Source: Callaeas wilsoni
Lineage: Eukaryota; Chordata; Aves; Passeriformes; Callaeidae
Direction: 5' to 3'
NCBI GenBank assembly: GCA_013398955.1
Contig: VWPU01008538.1
Location: 1 to 64,000 of the forward strand
Length of the DNA stretch: 64,000 bases
Position 1 is the stretch's first letter, and each line of letters opens with the position of its first letter. Shown piece by piece: positions 1 through 12,900 of this stretch. The notes under the pieces are model-generated. The model was not told the origin of the DNA, did not search any database, and saw only the letters and a program-made list of their open reading frames with translations. A program made the translations under genes and the position numbers.

Positions 1-200
1 CCCCGCGCCCCCGCCGCCGCCCGTGCCCCGGCCCCGCCGGCCGGCGGCGGGACCGTAACTGGCTTCTGGTTTGAATGGTGTGGTTTAGGGCAGGGCTTGC
101 GCGGAGCTCATGTCCAAAAATGGTAACATTCGGCCCTTTTTTAAACCGAAAGGGTGGCGGTGGGGAGGGGAGCTCAGGAGGAGCTCCAGCCTCGCCGCTC
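1..200. promoter_or_regulatory. ACTN1: CpG-rich 5' end of the window (probable edge of the promoter CpG island)
   Basis: The first ~52 bases are almost entirely C and G with many CpGs. CpGs continue more sparsely to about 205 (GCGCGG, TTCGG, CTCGCCGCTCGC), after which the sequence falls to ordinary A/T-rich intron. No alpha-actinin exon 1 coding sequence or donor is visible, so this is best read as the downstream edge of the CpG island that normally spans the promoter and first exon, with exon 1 just upstream. It could instead hold non-coding sequence of an alternative first exon; I see nothing that proves that. Confidence 0.6.
114..123. promoter_or_regulatory. Perfect CArG box (SRF site), CCAAAAATGG
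   Basis: The ten bases match the serum response factor consensus CC(A/T)6GG exactly. The site lies inside the CpG-rich edge at the start of the window, close to where the ACTN1 promoter should be. Cytoskeletal genes of this class, including alpha-actinin, are known targets of SRF with its actin-sensing co-activators MRTF-A/B. A role here is inference from sequence and position; the motif is short and one chance match in 64 kb is possible. Confidence 0.45.
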
Positions 201-3200
201 GCTAGTTATATTTTTTTTCCCCTCCTCCTTTAAACCAAAAGCATCCTGTATTAGATCACTCAGGAATCCTAATCCCCGAAACATTTCCGTTTTAGTCACT
301 CCATCAGACAACCGTAAAGCAGAATTTGGAACAACGCTCATGCTGGCATGGCAGGGGCACTTCGGAGTGCAGCAGGCTCCCGCCGGCTTTGCAGCCAGTC
401 ACTCGTTCTCTCAGGGATCGTGTACTGGATGGTGCCTTGCTCTCCTCATGCTGTGAGCAGGCAGAAGAACCCCAGACCTTCCATGAGAGGGGAAATGATA
501 CCTCTTTTCTATGCACAAATGATATATTAACATATATAATGTAGCCTGAGGTGTGGGGCTTTCTGTAGGAAGCTGCGAACAATTGAGAAGGAGAACACAA
601 CAGTGAGAAGATGATTATTCCTCTTTAACCCTTCTCTTCTTCCCCTCTTCTGCTTCCAGATTAAAGGTTTTCAGGTTTTCCTGTTCAGAGCTGTCTGAAA
701 TGGTGCCATTGAGAAGTTTTTCCCCTGGAGTCTGATGAGTTAATTGAAGGTGATAGCTATAGAGCTGCTGTCAGTGGTTTGCTTGCTCAGGGACTTGAGC
801 GCTGAGAGTAGACAGCATGAGAACTAAAGTATACAAACAAGGGCATTTACTGGAAAAAGAATTGATAGTGTGTGAGGTTATATTTCAGCAAAGGAAAAGC
901 GAGGAATGCAGTCTTGGTCTGGGCTGTGAGTGCTGGATGGCTTATCGGAAGTCAGAGCTCCATTCCTTTGAGAAGGGAAGTTTCTTCCTTTTCAAAAAAT
1001 CTGCCTGGCTGCAATCTCTATTTCTAGTCCTATGTCTGTATCTGGCCAATACATCTAGAAACAGCTATTGGGGCCCAGAGCAAGATTTCCAGCCTTGCTG
1101 ACAGGCTGTGAAGGGAAATGATTGTCATGCTGTGGGTTTTTTCCCTTTTATGGTGCAGGGTGAGATAAAATGTTTTATATGTAGGGGGACACTGATTTGG
1201 TTGTCAGAAGCAGGAGTGGAATCTTTGGACTCAAAAGAAGTCTGAAACCCAAGGTTGTTGTACGTGCTGTAGATGTCATGTTCTTTTAGTATTGCCTCCT
1301 TGCAGGAGATTTTAAGTCCTCTTGGTCCTATCACAAGAGGGTGACAGAGAGCTGCTCTGTTAACTTGGGTTACTTGTGCAGAGGGAAGAAGCCAAGAGGG
1401 AGTTCTAAGTAATGAAAGCAAACGTCTTGTGCTGGTCAACAGCTACCAGTTGAATTGGGTGTGCTGGGAGTCACTCTCCTGCTTGCTCGAGGACTCTGTA
1501 TAGTTAAATGTCTGTCGCTGGTGGTGAGATCATTTCGTTGTTTCTCTTCCTGCTGATGGACAGCTGAAGCCGTTCCCTTCTGCAGTGGGTGCAAGCTCAA
1601 AGTTTTATGGAGACCCACCCCTCTGGTGTCTGTAGTTAGGAGGATCAGGTCTGGGAGTGATGGCTCTTCCCAGTTGCAGCCCATCAGGCTAATATCCCCT
1701 TAGAGGGATTGGTGATTGGACCCCAGCCTGGGCAGGCTGTGCAGATATTAAGGGACAGTCTTGTTCTTGGGGTCTGAATGTGATCAAAAGCCTTGTTGGG
1801 GTCTTGGGGCTTGCTTCCTTCAGAGGTAAGGCGGTAACAATACCAAGCAAAAACCTGTAAAGCATGGTGTAGTAAAACTGTCTTACCTGTGAAGCGAAAT
1901 CATTGCAGTAATTGAATGTTTGGTACAGTAGATGTTAGTTAATCGCTTACTAAGATGAAGATGAGAGATTCATGCCTACCAAATATTCCTGTAGATTCTT
2001 TTCAGGCTCAGTCTTTTCTCGTTGACTCACATGTTTTAGGTTTTTCTTCACCTAAGTCTGATTTAAGTACCAGTGAATTATTGTCGTTATTACTATTTAT
2101 AACACTGAGGCCAGCTGGTGAGACAGACTTGAAACTTTACTTCTTGGGCCTTCTCTGGGAGCAAGGACAGCATATCTGAAGTGGTGACATGGCCAGTAAT
2201 GCAGCAAGCAAATGTCTGCGCAAGAAATGTCCCTGTCTTGCCGGATGTTTCCAACCCAGCCCCTCATGTCCTGGCTCAGTGAGGTTCTGTAGGCTGCAGA
2301 CAGCTGTGCCACATTGCTGTCCTGCCAGGCTTTGTGCAGCGGGGACTAATTAAGACTTGGGAAGCGAGCAGTCTAGTAATGTTACTCAAATATGAATGAA
2401 GTCCAGCTCCCCTTCTCCTGGCTGCATGGGCTCAGCAGAATGCACGGCAGACACCAGAAGTGGGAAGATCTACTGAATTTTAGTAACGGCTGCTACAGGA
2501 GCATTATAAGGACAAGTTTGCTGAGCTTCTGGGAGCTGGTTTGCAGGTTTCCTACCTGTGCTGAGACAGATATTACAACCTTTGCTGTCTGGGATGGTGC
2601 TTTGAAATGGGTAAATAGGCAAATTGTGGAATGAATTTCATATTTGGAGGGTGAAAGGTGGCCTCTTGAATATGATACAGAGGAGAAGCGCTGGTTTCAC
2701 ACCTCTTCCTACCTGCCCCTTCCTGAGAAGCTAATGTTTTACAATGTAGGGATAAAGTGACAGTTCCTGGGAGGAAAGCAGCTTTCCCTGTGAAGCCAAT
2801 TTTTCACATCTATCAGAAGTGACTCTCTAAGAGGTTTTAAAGAGCTTATCACAGCATTGCTATTCTTAAGCAGAAAAAAAAATACATTGTGCGGAACAAA
2901 TTCAGCTACTTTTCACCTGATAAAAGTCTCTGCACAATCTTTTGTGCGGGAACAGGGGGTCTCTTCTGGGGATTAAAATACTTTCTCCTTTGAACTAAAT
3001 TTCAGTAGTTTGAACTGTTGAACTCATCTCAGCAGTTTCTTCTAACAGCCTTTTCTTTCCTCTGCTTTCTCTTCTTTCCTGTCTGGAGTCAAGCCTCAAA
3101 GTAGCACTAGCCAAGGCATAACAAGATTGGTCCTGCTATTGCCCAGATTTACAAAGCAAGACTTGCTGAAAGCCATTGCAATGGACTCACCTAGCTGTCA

Positions 3201-6200
3201 AGATAGACAAGCTTGCCATGTAAAAAGTACATATGTGGGTGTTTAGTGGCCAAGAGATTGTCATTTGTGCCCACAAGGGCATTTCTACCTTCTGATGACA
3301 AGTTACCAGCTGCAGCACTCAAACTTTTCCTGAGGGGCTGGTGAAGGAGCTGGATTTGGTGTGAGTGACTAGGTGAGCCACTTAGTGCTCAGCATCTTCA
3401 CTGATAAGGTGAAGGGTGGTGGTGAGAAGGACTATCTCTGACCACTGTCTCCTGAGTGTCAGGAATAACACTGGGGTTAAACTGGCTTTGTTTGGGGGTG
3501 CTGGTAGAGGTCAGCCTTCAAGTCCTGCATACAGCAGGCTCTCATGTGGGCCATTCTCATTTAATGAGCTCGTTGCTCAAGGTACACCTCATTCAGGTTT
3601 ATTTTAAAATCTGGCCTGAAGCAACTTGTCTCAACTGTAGAGCTGGCAGGGAAACTTTAAATGCCAAATTGCTTTTTGACCTGACAGCTACTCTCTTGAC
3701 AACAGAAGTAGGAAGCAGTGCTCATTTGCATTGTGTAGAACGTAGCCATATGCAACTTGAATGCTCTAAGAAATGATAGTAATGCTTGTCTTTATTAAAA
3801 AAAATCAAAAATCAGATTGATGAAATTAATGTGACTTGTGCTTTATCCACTGCTGCTCTGCCTTGCCACGTTGGCATCCTGTGACAATGTGGCAGTAAAC
3901 GATATCTCTGGCTTAGAGAACTGGACTGGTCAGATTTATGGTGCTGCAGAAGCAGTGATAGCACAGACCTTGGGAGCACCTTTTCTCACCAAAGCAGTGC
4001 TTGCTGAGTACAGTTGTTCATGAACTTACAGAAATTCCCTGTTAGAAACCCAGGTCTCCTGAAACCGCATTCACTTCTCTGTGTCGTGCACTGCATGTAA
4101 AGACACACATAAATACAAGGGTGATCCTGTCATCTAAAAAGCTGTGGGTCTCATGGCCCTACTGTGTCTGCATCCAGCAGGCCTTACTGCTGTTACTATT
4201 TGAATTTTGCTGTGCTAATCACCTCTCTGAGATGGGGTTGTTAATGACAGAAAGTCTCCATTAAACAGGGCTCTCATGGAAACACCCCACCTCCAGGCCT
4301 GCTGGTAAGCACGCTCTGATCGGGTGGTATGGGTGTGACTGCTGTCTCTGACAAAATGTAAAAGCCACAATCATAGCTTCCTCTTGTCCAGATAGGGTCT
4401 ATTTTGAGAAAGGTATCTAGACTTCCAGAAAGCTACTGTTGTGGTAACTGCTGTGGACTCACAAAAAGGTGTGATACCACTCCTAAACTGAAGTTTGCTA
4501 AAATTTCGTTCAGTGCCATCATAGATTCAGCCATGAGGTAAATAAATGTGCATTGTTGATATGCACTGTGCTGGGTTGCCTTGCTCCTGCTGTGACACTG
4601 CTTAGTACTCTGTGTGGGCCATAGCAAGGAATGGTCCTTGCATGGTCTTTGCAGTGTGGGTGTGCTGCAGGGAAGGTGGCCCTGATGCACTTGAGTATCC
4701 TATGGGCCTTATTTCACACTGACCAGTATCGATACAGATGCAGAATGGTAAAATTTGTAAGGGTGCTTGCTCAGCTGCTCTTTTGCAGGCAGGCAATATA
4801 GGTCACTAGATATCTCCTATCTTTCAGATCAAGCTTTTATTGTTTAACATAGTTAGCTTGTTGCCAGATACTTGCTTTTCAAAACATTAAACTCAAAAGT
4901 TGCTGTAGGGAGCTCTGGAAATATCTGGCTTTGTAGATCAGTTATTTGTCCTTGAGTGTGGGAGCTGCCTCATACTTTCTGTGATCAGATTTCGTCAGGA
5001 TGTGCGTGTTTGGTTTTTTTAACAAGAACATTATTATTCATTGTAACCTCATGGTGGATGATGAATGAAGCACGTGCGTTTTGCTGTGATTTACCCTCCT
5101 ATTCAGAATCCTGTGTAAGAGGGGACTCTAAGGAGAAAGCAAGCATGACTTAAAAAGAAGACTGCAGATTCTTTAAGGGGGAGTCTGTAACAGATCCCAA
5201 AGATCAGCTTATGAGAGAGAACATGGTACTCACCAATCTGTACTGAACTTATCCTTCCAGTCCTCTAGGGAAGGGTGAAACACCTCAAAGGCATCCAGCT
5301 ACCGGACCAGTGATGTAAAGTATGTCTGTCTGGGGAATTTCTTGCTGACTGCTTCAGGCAACCAGTTTAAATTCCTGGGCATGTGATTTAGTGATGACAT
5401 TTTTTCAGTGCATTGAGTGCAAAGGCTAGAGAGGATAACATTGTTTTCTGCCCCGGCTGCTTGCAGTGCTCGTAGCTTGGGGCGTATGGGATGCTGCTTA
5501 GGGTGTCCTTAAGTAGAAGCTGGTTGGAAACCAGTTTTATTGTGTGTCAGCGAGAACTTGTCCCCTCTTGTCCCCTCAGAAGCATGTGCTTTTGTATGAG
5601 ATGGTGTTGTCTGTGTATAATTCAAGTATAACTGGGTGGTAACTAAGAATGTGGCTCAGTAAACCTGTTCAGTAAAAGTGTTCATGAACGCTGGAATCAC
5701 ACTTTTAGAAACTGTATGTTACGGTGGTGACCCAGTGAATGGTTCCCATTCGTCCTAGCCCTGAGGTCCTGGCTGCTCGTGCTGTAGGCACTTGGCTCTT
5801 CTCCTGTGTGCTGTGTGAAACGCGCAGCTCTCGTGCACTGTCAAGTGGAAGAGGAGCAGGGTTCAGTTGGCCTCCCCAGCCAGGTTGTGAGCCTGTATGC
5901 TTTTCTGTGGCAACTCACTGGAATCCACTAAAAAAATTGACCTGAAGTTCTTAAGGTTGGCACAAACAGCAGTGACAGAGTGAAAACTTGCACGGCTGTG
6001 CTGGTGAAGGACTGTGAGAGTATTTTCCATCTGGCTGTGGATTATCACTGTTGTGCCTGACACTTAGGGTATTCTCTGGGGTGCACTTACACTATTGGAG
6101 AATGGCTGTGCTCTTTCTGACAATGAGGTGCAGAAAGCAGTCAGTGTAGAAAAGTGGCTGAGAACTGTCTGGGGAAACATTGGGAAGCTGCAAAAATATG

Positions 6201-6877
6201 ACATACAATGGACTGGTCTCACTTTCATGTGTTGTGTCGGCCCCAGGGGCTTGCTGGATGTATTGCTGTGATTTTTAGAGGTATTTTGTACAGTCTAAGA
6301 AATAGTGTTTGAGGAGAACGGAAGACAGTACAACAGTATGAGAATATAAAACTGATTTCTTGTCATGTGTGAATGTTGGAAGCATGATGGTTATCAGAAG
6401 GAATGTGCTTAGCACGACTTCTACAAATCTTCTATAGCAATGTAAAACCCTGTCATCCCATGAAAGCAGTATGTGAGCCTGAAGGGGGAAAAAGCAGGTG
6501 TAATATGCTTGACAGTTGCCAGGGTGGGAAAAACATAACCTCAGTGAGAAAGGCAGTCACCTTTTCTTCATAGAGGCATAGGATTTGCTCTAACTCTGGG
6601 GTTTTGGGGCTGAAGCATGTAACTCAGAGATTGAAGCTGCGGGGATGAGTTGGTGAAGAGTGGTGAGATAGACTTGTCAGCAGCAGTACTGTCTGTCTGG
6701 TGTTAGTCATGCCAGAAAAGCCTTCTATTGAAGTCTGTAGAACCACCCACCACTTCTTTTTGACCTCGGCGTGTGAGACTGACATACAGGTTCCCAATAG
6801 TCACTCAGATCCCTGAGATGGAACTGAGAACTTCTTGGGTCAATCCAGAAAATGCTTAGGTGAACAAAGGAACTAGC

Positions 6878-6928
6878 ATTAATGTGATTAATTTTAAAAA
6901 TTAATTAATACTACGATTAATTAAATTA
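6878..6928. promoter_or_regulatory. Dense TAAT/ATTAAT cluster (possible homeodomain-binding element)
   Basis: Within 51 bases there are ATTAAT at 6878 and 6887, ATTAATTAAT at 6900-6909, ATTAATTAA at 6916-6924 and ATTA at 6925-6928. TAATTA is the core bound by many homeodomain proteins. The patch sits in otherwise mixed-composition intron 1. It may equally be a decayed low-complexity A/T stretch; without conservation data the regulatory reading is weak. Confidence 0.25.
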
Positions 6929-9900
6929 CTTCCGGTTCCTTTCCTGCTCTCATTCTCCAACTGTATGAGAGCAGAACTTGGTCATAGGATGTGGTCTGGC
7001 CTGGTGCCAGTTTAACCTCTTGGCTCCCTGTTAGGCAGTAAAGCAGAACCATTTTTTCCCCATGGTGGTTTCCTGTCGTTGTGCCTTTGCCGTTCAGCTG
7101 GCAATGAGTGTATCTTACTGGTAAGGGCTGGCTCAGGCCGCTCTCATACGTACTGCAGCTTGCTGTCCTCATGCTTTTACCTGTGATTGTCCTCTTTTAC
7201 TCTACTTCCAAATCCATGGTTGCTTTGAAGCACTACAACATGAATGAGACTCTGCAGAGACATTCTCAACCCTCAGTGTTCTGAAACAGCTCCCATTGGC
7301 AGGGCTGGGGTATGTGCTCAGAAGCAGAGGGGATTTTGGTCTTTCATCCAGATGAGTCTTTGATTTGTCATTCTATCTATGTAGACTGAAATATGTTCAA
7401 CCCTATAGTGTGAGAAATGACAGCAAACCTGTCATTTTTCTATAGTATTAGAGCCAAGATGGGAAGTGTTGGCAAGTGAAAAGACCACGTCTTGGCTACA
7501 CTCCCTACAGTGAACACCACTAATGTGTGTCTCCATATCACCTGTCTGTCAGTCAGATTGGAGTGGTTTCAAGTAGGTCTCTGAATACCAGTAATCCAGG
7601 GCGATTGGGAGCACCAGTGTGGATAGTTCCTAGCCAGGTGAGGCTGCAGGGCAGACTTCTTAAGCAGCAGCTTTTTCCACATCCTCCTAGATAGCTTCTG
7701 TGGTGAGTGGGAAGGAAGGGATGACTTGATGGATCAGCTGATTGCTTCTTTGGCAGTCTTCTTGACTTGGCAGTGACTGTGCACTGCTGCAGTGTAGGGC
7801 CTGCCCTTCAGGATAGCACAGGTGGGCTGTGCTCATGTGTCCTATGCATGGCCCTCATTTTTCAGAGGGACCCTTGTGAAATCTTATATGTGTCACACAG
7901 CATAGTGTGGATGGGCAACTGGTTTGCTCTGCTCCTTCCATGAACACAGTGCTGGATGGCTGGAGAAATTTCACACAGAATACTGATGTTTCCTTTTATA
8001 ACGCTGAGGGTGACCCTCATGTCCTACAGAGGTGGTGAATGAAGGCCAACTGGCAGTAAAGGAGGGACTTCTGCTTTCCATGTCCTTTGGATCAGGCAGC
8101 CAGGGCACTTGCTACTCCTCACTGCAGCATATGATGCTAAGCATTTGAACTTCACTGCTGCTGTAAATGGAAGTTGTGCTGTTACATCTTCCTTGCAGGA
8201 GCTAGCCCATAAAGGCCTCTGAGAGATGCGAGAGAGTGAGAGAACCATGTATGGTCTCTGCATCCCAGCTGAGTGCTCTTTTCTTCATCATGGAAAATGA
8301 TGTGTACGTCCTAGAGCCTTGTTTCCTGGCCAGATTCCTTGGCTCTCCAGCAGCCAAGTTTCTCTTGCTACCCACGTATTTACCTGTAATCCTTCTCACT
8401 CACTTTATTTAAATCTACCCTTCAGTACATGGTAGGTTAGTTCTGCTACTTAAATATATTATCCCCAAGAAAACTGTAAAATTTGACTCCATGGGTGAAA
8501 AAAAGCAAGCTAATTTCTTAACTGCTAAACAATACCAAAAAAAGGAGACTGTTTAAAGCTTTTTAGACCATATCTATGCCTGGCTTTATCTCAACGGAAA
8601 ATACTTAATTTCCGAAGGAAAACTTTGACTGCTGCCAAAATGAGTTCCAAATTTTTAAGCTTAATGGTTCCGGGTGAGTTTCCTACATGTCTTATCTGTT
8701 TTGGGAGATGGGGACATCTCCCGCTTATGAAGCAGGGGAGAGCAGCAGCGCAGGTGCAAGCATGTGGTGGCAAGAGGAGTGTGGGGTATGTTTGTTCAAG
8801 CTTCTGCCTTCCCTCTAGCCCTGCTTGCAGCATTGCTATACAAGAGGATCATCTCCAGAGGAGGCGTTGGTCTTGGCCCCGCCTGGTTCCGCATACAGAG
8901 CGAGAGACCCTGTGCTTCGTCAGTGCTTACTCATCAGGCACCTCTTGGCAGTGGCGCTTGCAGACGCCTGCGCTGTGCAGAGAAGGCTGGCTGGGTGCAG
9001 CAGGGGAGTACAGTCATGAACACCAATGTTTCAGTCTGTTTCAAAATGGTCAGCATGTGGAAACTTGCTGTTTCCCAAGGGTTTTGTTGGGCCGTTGGGG
9101 AACTTTGGCCAGAGATGAGACTATTTCCAGCTGTGGTGAGCCAAGTGTGAACTCACTCTGGGCAAGATGCCCAGATCCACTGGTTTTCTCTTGCCAGAAA
9201 TCCTCGCCCTCCAGCCAGCGATACCAAGCTCAGTTTCTGCCAGTCCTCAGCTGAAGAGCTCTGAAGGGAAAAGAGAACAAGGAGACCTAGCAGAGCAAGA
9301 TACTGCTGAGAGGGGCAAGGGGAGTAACTGCAGAGCTTATGCAGGGGGTTACAGTGGTGGTGTGTTACTGCCAAGGGCTGGCTGTTGTGGGTGACAGCTA
9401 GCAAGAGGTGTAGAGACCTGCTTTTCCTAGGGCGAGTAAAAGAGATGTAAAAGTGGCTGGTGGTGGTGCAAGGGATTGGCTTTTCTTGGTAAGGCAGAGC
9501 TATCTGACCCACAGGGCCATGGCATACTGCTGGCAGTACCATTAGGGCAGTCACCTGTGAATGAGTATTGTTGCCTTCATTGTGGTTTCAACACACTGGG
9601 GATTTCTTCTGTAAAGTTGGATATTGCTTTCCTCTTTTGTGGAAGGTGCCCTTCAGGGTGGGGAGGCTGTGTATCTGGTAATCTTGCCTTCCTCATATCT
9701 GGGAGTCTTCTTGCCTTTCTCAGAAAAGGCACAGCCACAAAAAACTTCGTCTTCCAGAGCTGGCAGTCCTTGTTGCAGTCTCTCCACTGGGATAGGATTT
9801 CTTGCAGGGATCTATCGGTCCAGGTGCTTTTCTGCAGACTGCTCTGTAGTCAGACTCTGTGAAAGAGTGAGGAGGTGTATGTGTCAGGTGTGGAGGGAGC

Positions 9901-12900
9901 TTCCCTGCCCCTTACTTGTATAGATTTCTGGTCCTCCCAGTGCTGGCAACAATTGCTAGTGAAAGGAAATTTCTGCTCTTTTTAGTAAGTGCCTTGGCTT
10001 TTGGTAGTGTGGGTGGTTGCATTCAGCTGTTTGGTTCAAGCTAGTAGGTCTCTCTTAAGGCTTTCTAAAAGGGCTGTATTCATGACTTGCATGCTGAAAC
10101 AAAGCATCTCAGGCATGATACCATGTCAGTAACTTAGCATGCACACACCTGCCTGCATCTTGTCTTTTGGGTCCAGTCATGGAGAGCTGTTGGAGAGGAC
10201 AGGGCCAGCGCATTAACAGAAGACCTTCTGTTCCTGCAAGCACACCTCCTCCAACACTGATAATTTTCATGTGCCAACGTATCATTTAGTGACATGTTAC
10301 ACAGCTCCTTGCTGTGTGTTGCAAATAGTCTGACCCAGCCAGCTACTAACAGCCTCCTACAGGGTGGACTGCTGAAATCTGTTTCTATCCTAAACTGAAA
10401 AGAGTATTTCCCTCCCCTCGCTATAATGGCTTGTTTCCTTAAAGCTGTTAACTGGCCATAATCCAATCATTACTACTGTAATTAGTGAACTGCTTACTGT
10501 AACTAACGAACTTGAAGTGAATATCCTCTGATTGCAGAGCTTGGAACAACTTCTGCCTGCAGTCCTGTGAGAGGTAGCTACTGCTGATGGCCCAGAGGTG
10601 GGTGCAGGGGACACAGGGCAAGTCTGGCACAGCTGCCACTGCCTCTTGTGCCACACCCCAGCTGGCGCCATGTGGCTTTTCCACAGCAGGACGATGCCTT
10701 GGAGCTCCATGGAGTGAGCTGGTGTGCCTAGCTTAGGGTGGTGATCTGCTGTCAAAAGGGAACCTTCTTTTTGCAAGCTGTGGCAGAAGGCAGTGGCATT
10801 GGGTGGAACTTTCAGGGCAGCTGGTGGCACTGAAGGTGTGATGTATCAGTACTTAACGTTTGGTTTATACAGGGTAGAAAATCACTGTTGTAGTAGGCTC
10901 AATGTCTTCTTGCTGTCAGAGTACCCTCTTGTCCCACTGTGCGGTGCCTGTGCTCTCCCTCCACCTGCCAAATCACCAACTTCATAGGCAGGGACAAGGG
11001 ACTTCAGCTTCTGGCCCTGCAAACTCATTCCTGCAGGGTTTCCAGGCAGACACATCCCTCAGTCACTTCTCTTGGGAGCAATGAGACAGTTTTCCTGGGG
11101 GCTTCACCTGCTCTCCCCTTTATACCCTGACAGGAGGGCAGTGTCAGTGTGCTCCTCTCTGGTCTTTGTTCTGTTTCCTCATGTTTACCTCCTGAGATGA
11201 AGCCTGTTGTAACTTGAGCTCTTCCTTCTTGGTAAGGAGGAGGGCCATGGTGAGGATCAAGTGTGAGCAGCTTTTGAAATGGAGGGCCCTGCTGGATGAG
11301 GAGGAGTGAGGGTGGGTGAGTACATGCAAGTACAGCAAGCAAAGGCTGTGCAGTGGTAAAATACCTCGTTGCCCAGCTGCCAGCCATGACTTGGCAGGCA
11401 TGCTGTACTCAGCAGCTGAGGAGGGTATTTTTTGGCAATATAAGGTCAGAAAAATGAAAAGTCTTTCTGGCCTAAGGAGGAGGTTTTTTTAAAAAAAAGC
11501 ACCACCAACAACGAAACCCAAACCAAACAAACATGACTACTACTGCCACCCTCAAACTCCCCCCGCCAGAAAAACACAAAACTCGTTCACCCAAAACCCA
11601 CTCCCCTTGCAGGGTTTTAATTTTGCTCTTGAGCAGTTATTGTGCAGTGTCTCCAGGCTTTATTCCTGTGTGGTGCTGGGCAGTAGAGGCAGGTCTGCAC
11701 CATGGCCCCTGGCATGTGAAATGGAGAAAAACAACTTCTGATGAGAATTAATTTCTTCCATGTGCTCTGGATTTAGCCTAGGAGGGAAGAGATGTTCTTA
11801 CCCCTTTGGACCCTGTGCATGTTGTCAGCCTCCACCACTGCTGTCTATATACTTAACTTGTCCTAGAGCTGTGTGACAGGTTGAAAATGTACTTGTTGCC
11901 ATATAGGTCAGAGTGGTCAGTAAGGTGGGGAGGAAGTCCTGGAGTGCCAGTGGCCAGAGATCTATGTGGTGGGCACTGTGATGTGCCAAGATCTCTGCCT
12001 GCTGGCCTGAGCAGAGTCTGCCTGTTGCCTTGCACTCTGCTTGTGCAACTGCCTGCATCTTCCTGCACGGCTTGTATCCTGCAGGGTAATTGGGGAAAGG
12101 GACTGTGTTTCTGCTGTGTTTGTATACCTGCCTGCACCACAGACCTCTGATCTGTGAGCATGGTCCCCAGATGATGCAAGGCAACAAGCACTGAAAAGAA
12201 GGTAACTGATTTCAAATTGACCTTATTTTTTGTTACTTTTACATGCTGCCTTAAGACCACTTCTGCTAATATCAGTACATCCTGTTTGTGATACTTGCAT
12301 GTGATGGACTTGATTCAAAGAGATGATTTTCAATTCCACGTTCTTCTGTGCTACCACCATGTGTTTGACGTGGTGTTGGTTTTATGTGCTGGTGCAACCA
12401 CTGTCAGCACACCCTGATTAAGTGCTCTCAAGTGTCTCTTCAGGAGCAAGTGTAGTGATGGACCACCTTATAGTGGTTCTTCTGTATTTCTGTGATGTTT
12501 AGCTTCAGATGTTTGCTTTCAGTATGTCGCTACAAATTTGCAATTATATATCCCTTTCTCCATACTCCTTCATCTCTGCTAGCATAGTAGAGCAATATTT
12601 GGTAGTGTGTTCCTGATGTGGGTATAACCAGAGAATAAAATCACAGCATACTATTATTTGTTAAATTTTGCTTTGAGGTTAAAGCAATCTTATAATACTC
12701 CTTGATACCCTTTTCTACCTATATATCCCTATCCCAAATTCTACCTCCTCCTCTTCTTCCTTTCTTTTCTTGCCTCACCTTCGTTAACAGGCGCTGGGAA
12801 GGGAAATGCGTTCCCATCTTACTCTGCCATTGTGTTCAGTGATCTCATGTGCTTTGGATTGAAGATTGCTGTTCTGCTTAGGTGAGTTGCTGGCTTTCAT

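Noticed and set aside
1..200. Possible exon 1 of ACTN1 at the window start
   Set aside because: None of the conserved N-terminal residues before TFTAW is encoded here and no matching donor is visible; exon 1 must lie upstream.
8640..9254. Open frame of about 204 codons on the + strand in intron 1
   Set aside because: No recognisable domain, no splice or promoter context, composition like the surrounding GC-richer intron, and other frames are also open here. It is most likely chance.
11484..11605. T7A8 followed by an A/C-rich stretch nearly without G
   Set aside because: Strand-asymmetric low-complexity DNA; I found no repeat unit, hairpin or coding sense that would justify a feature.
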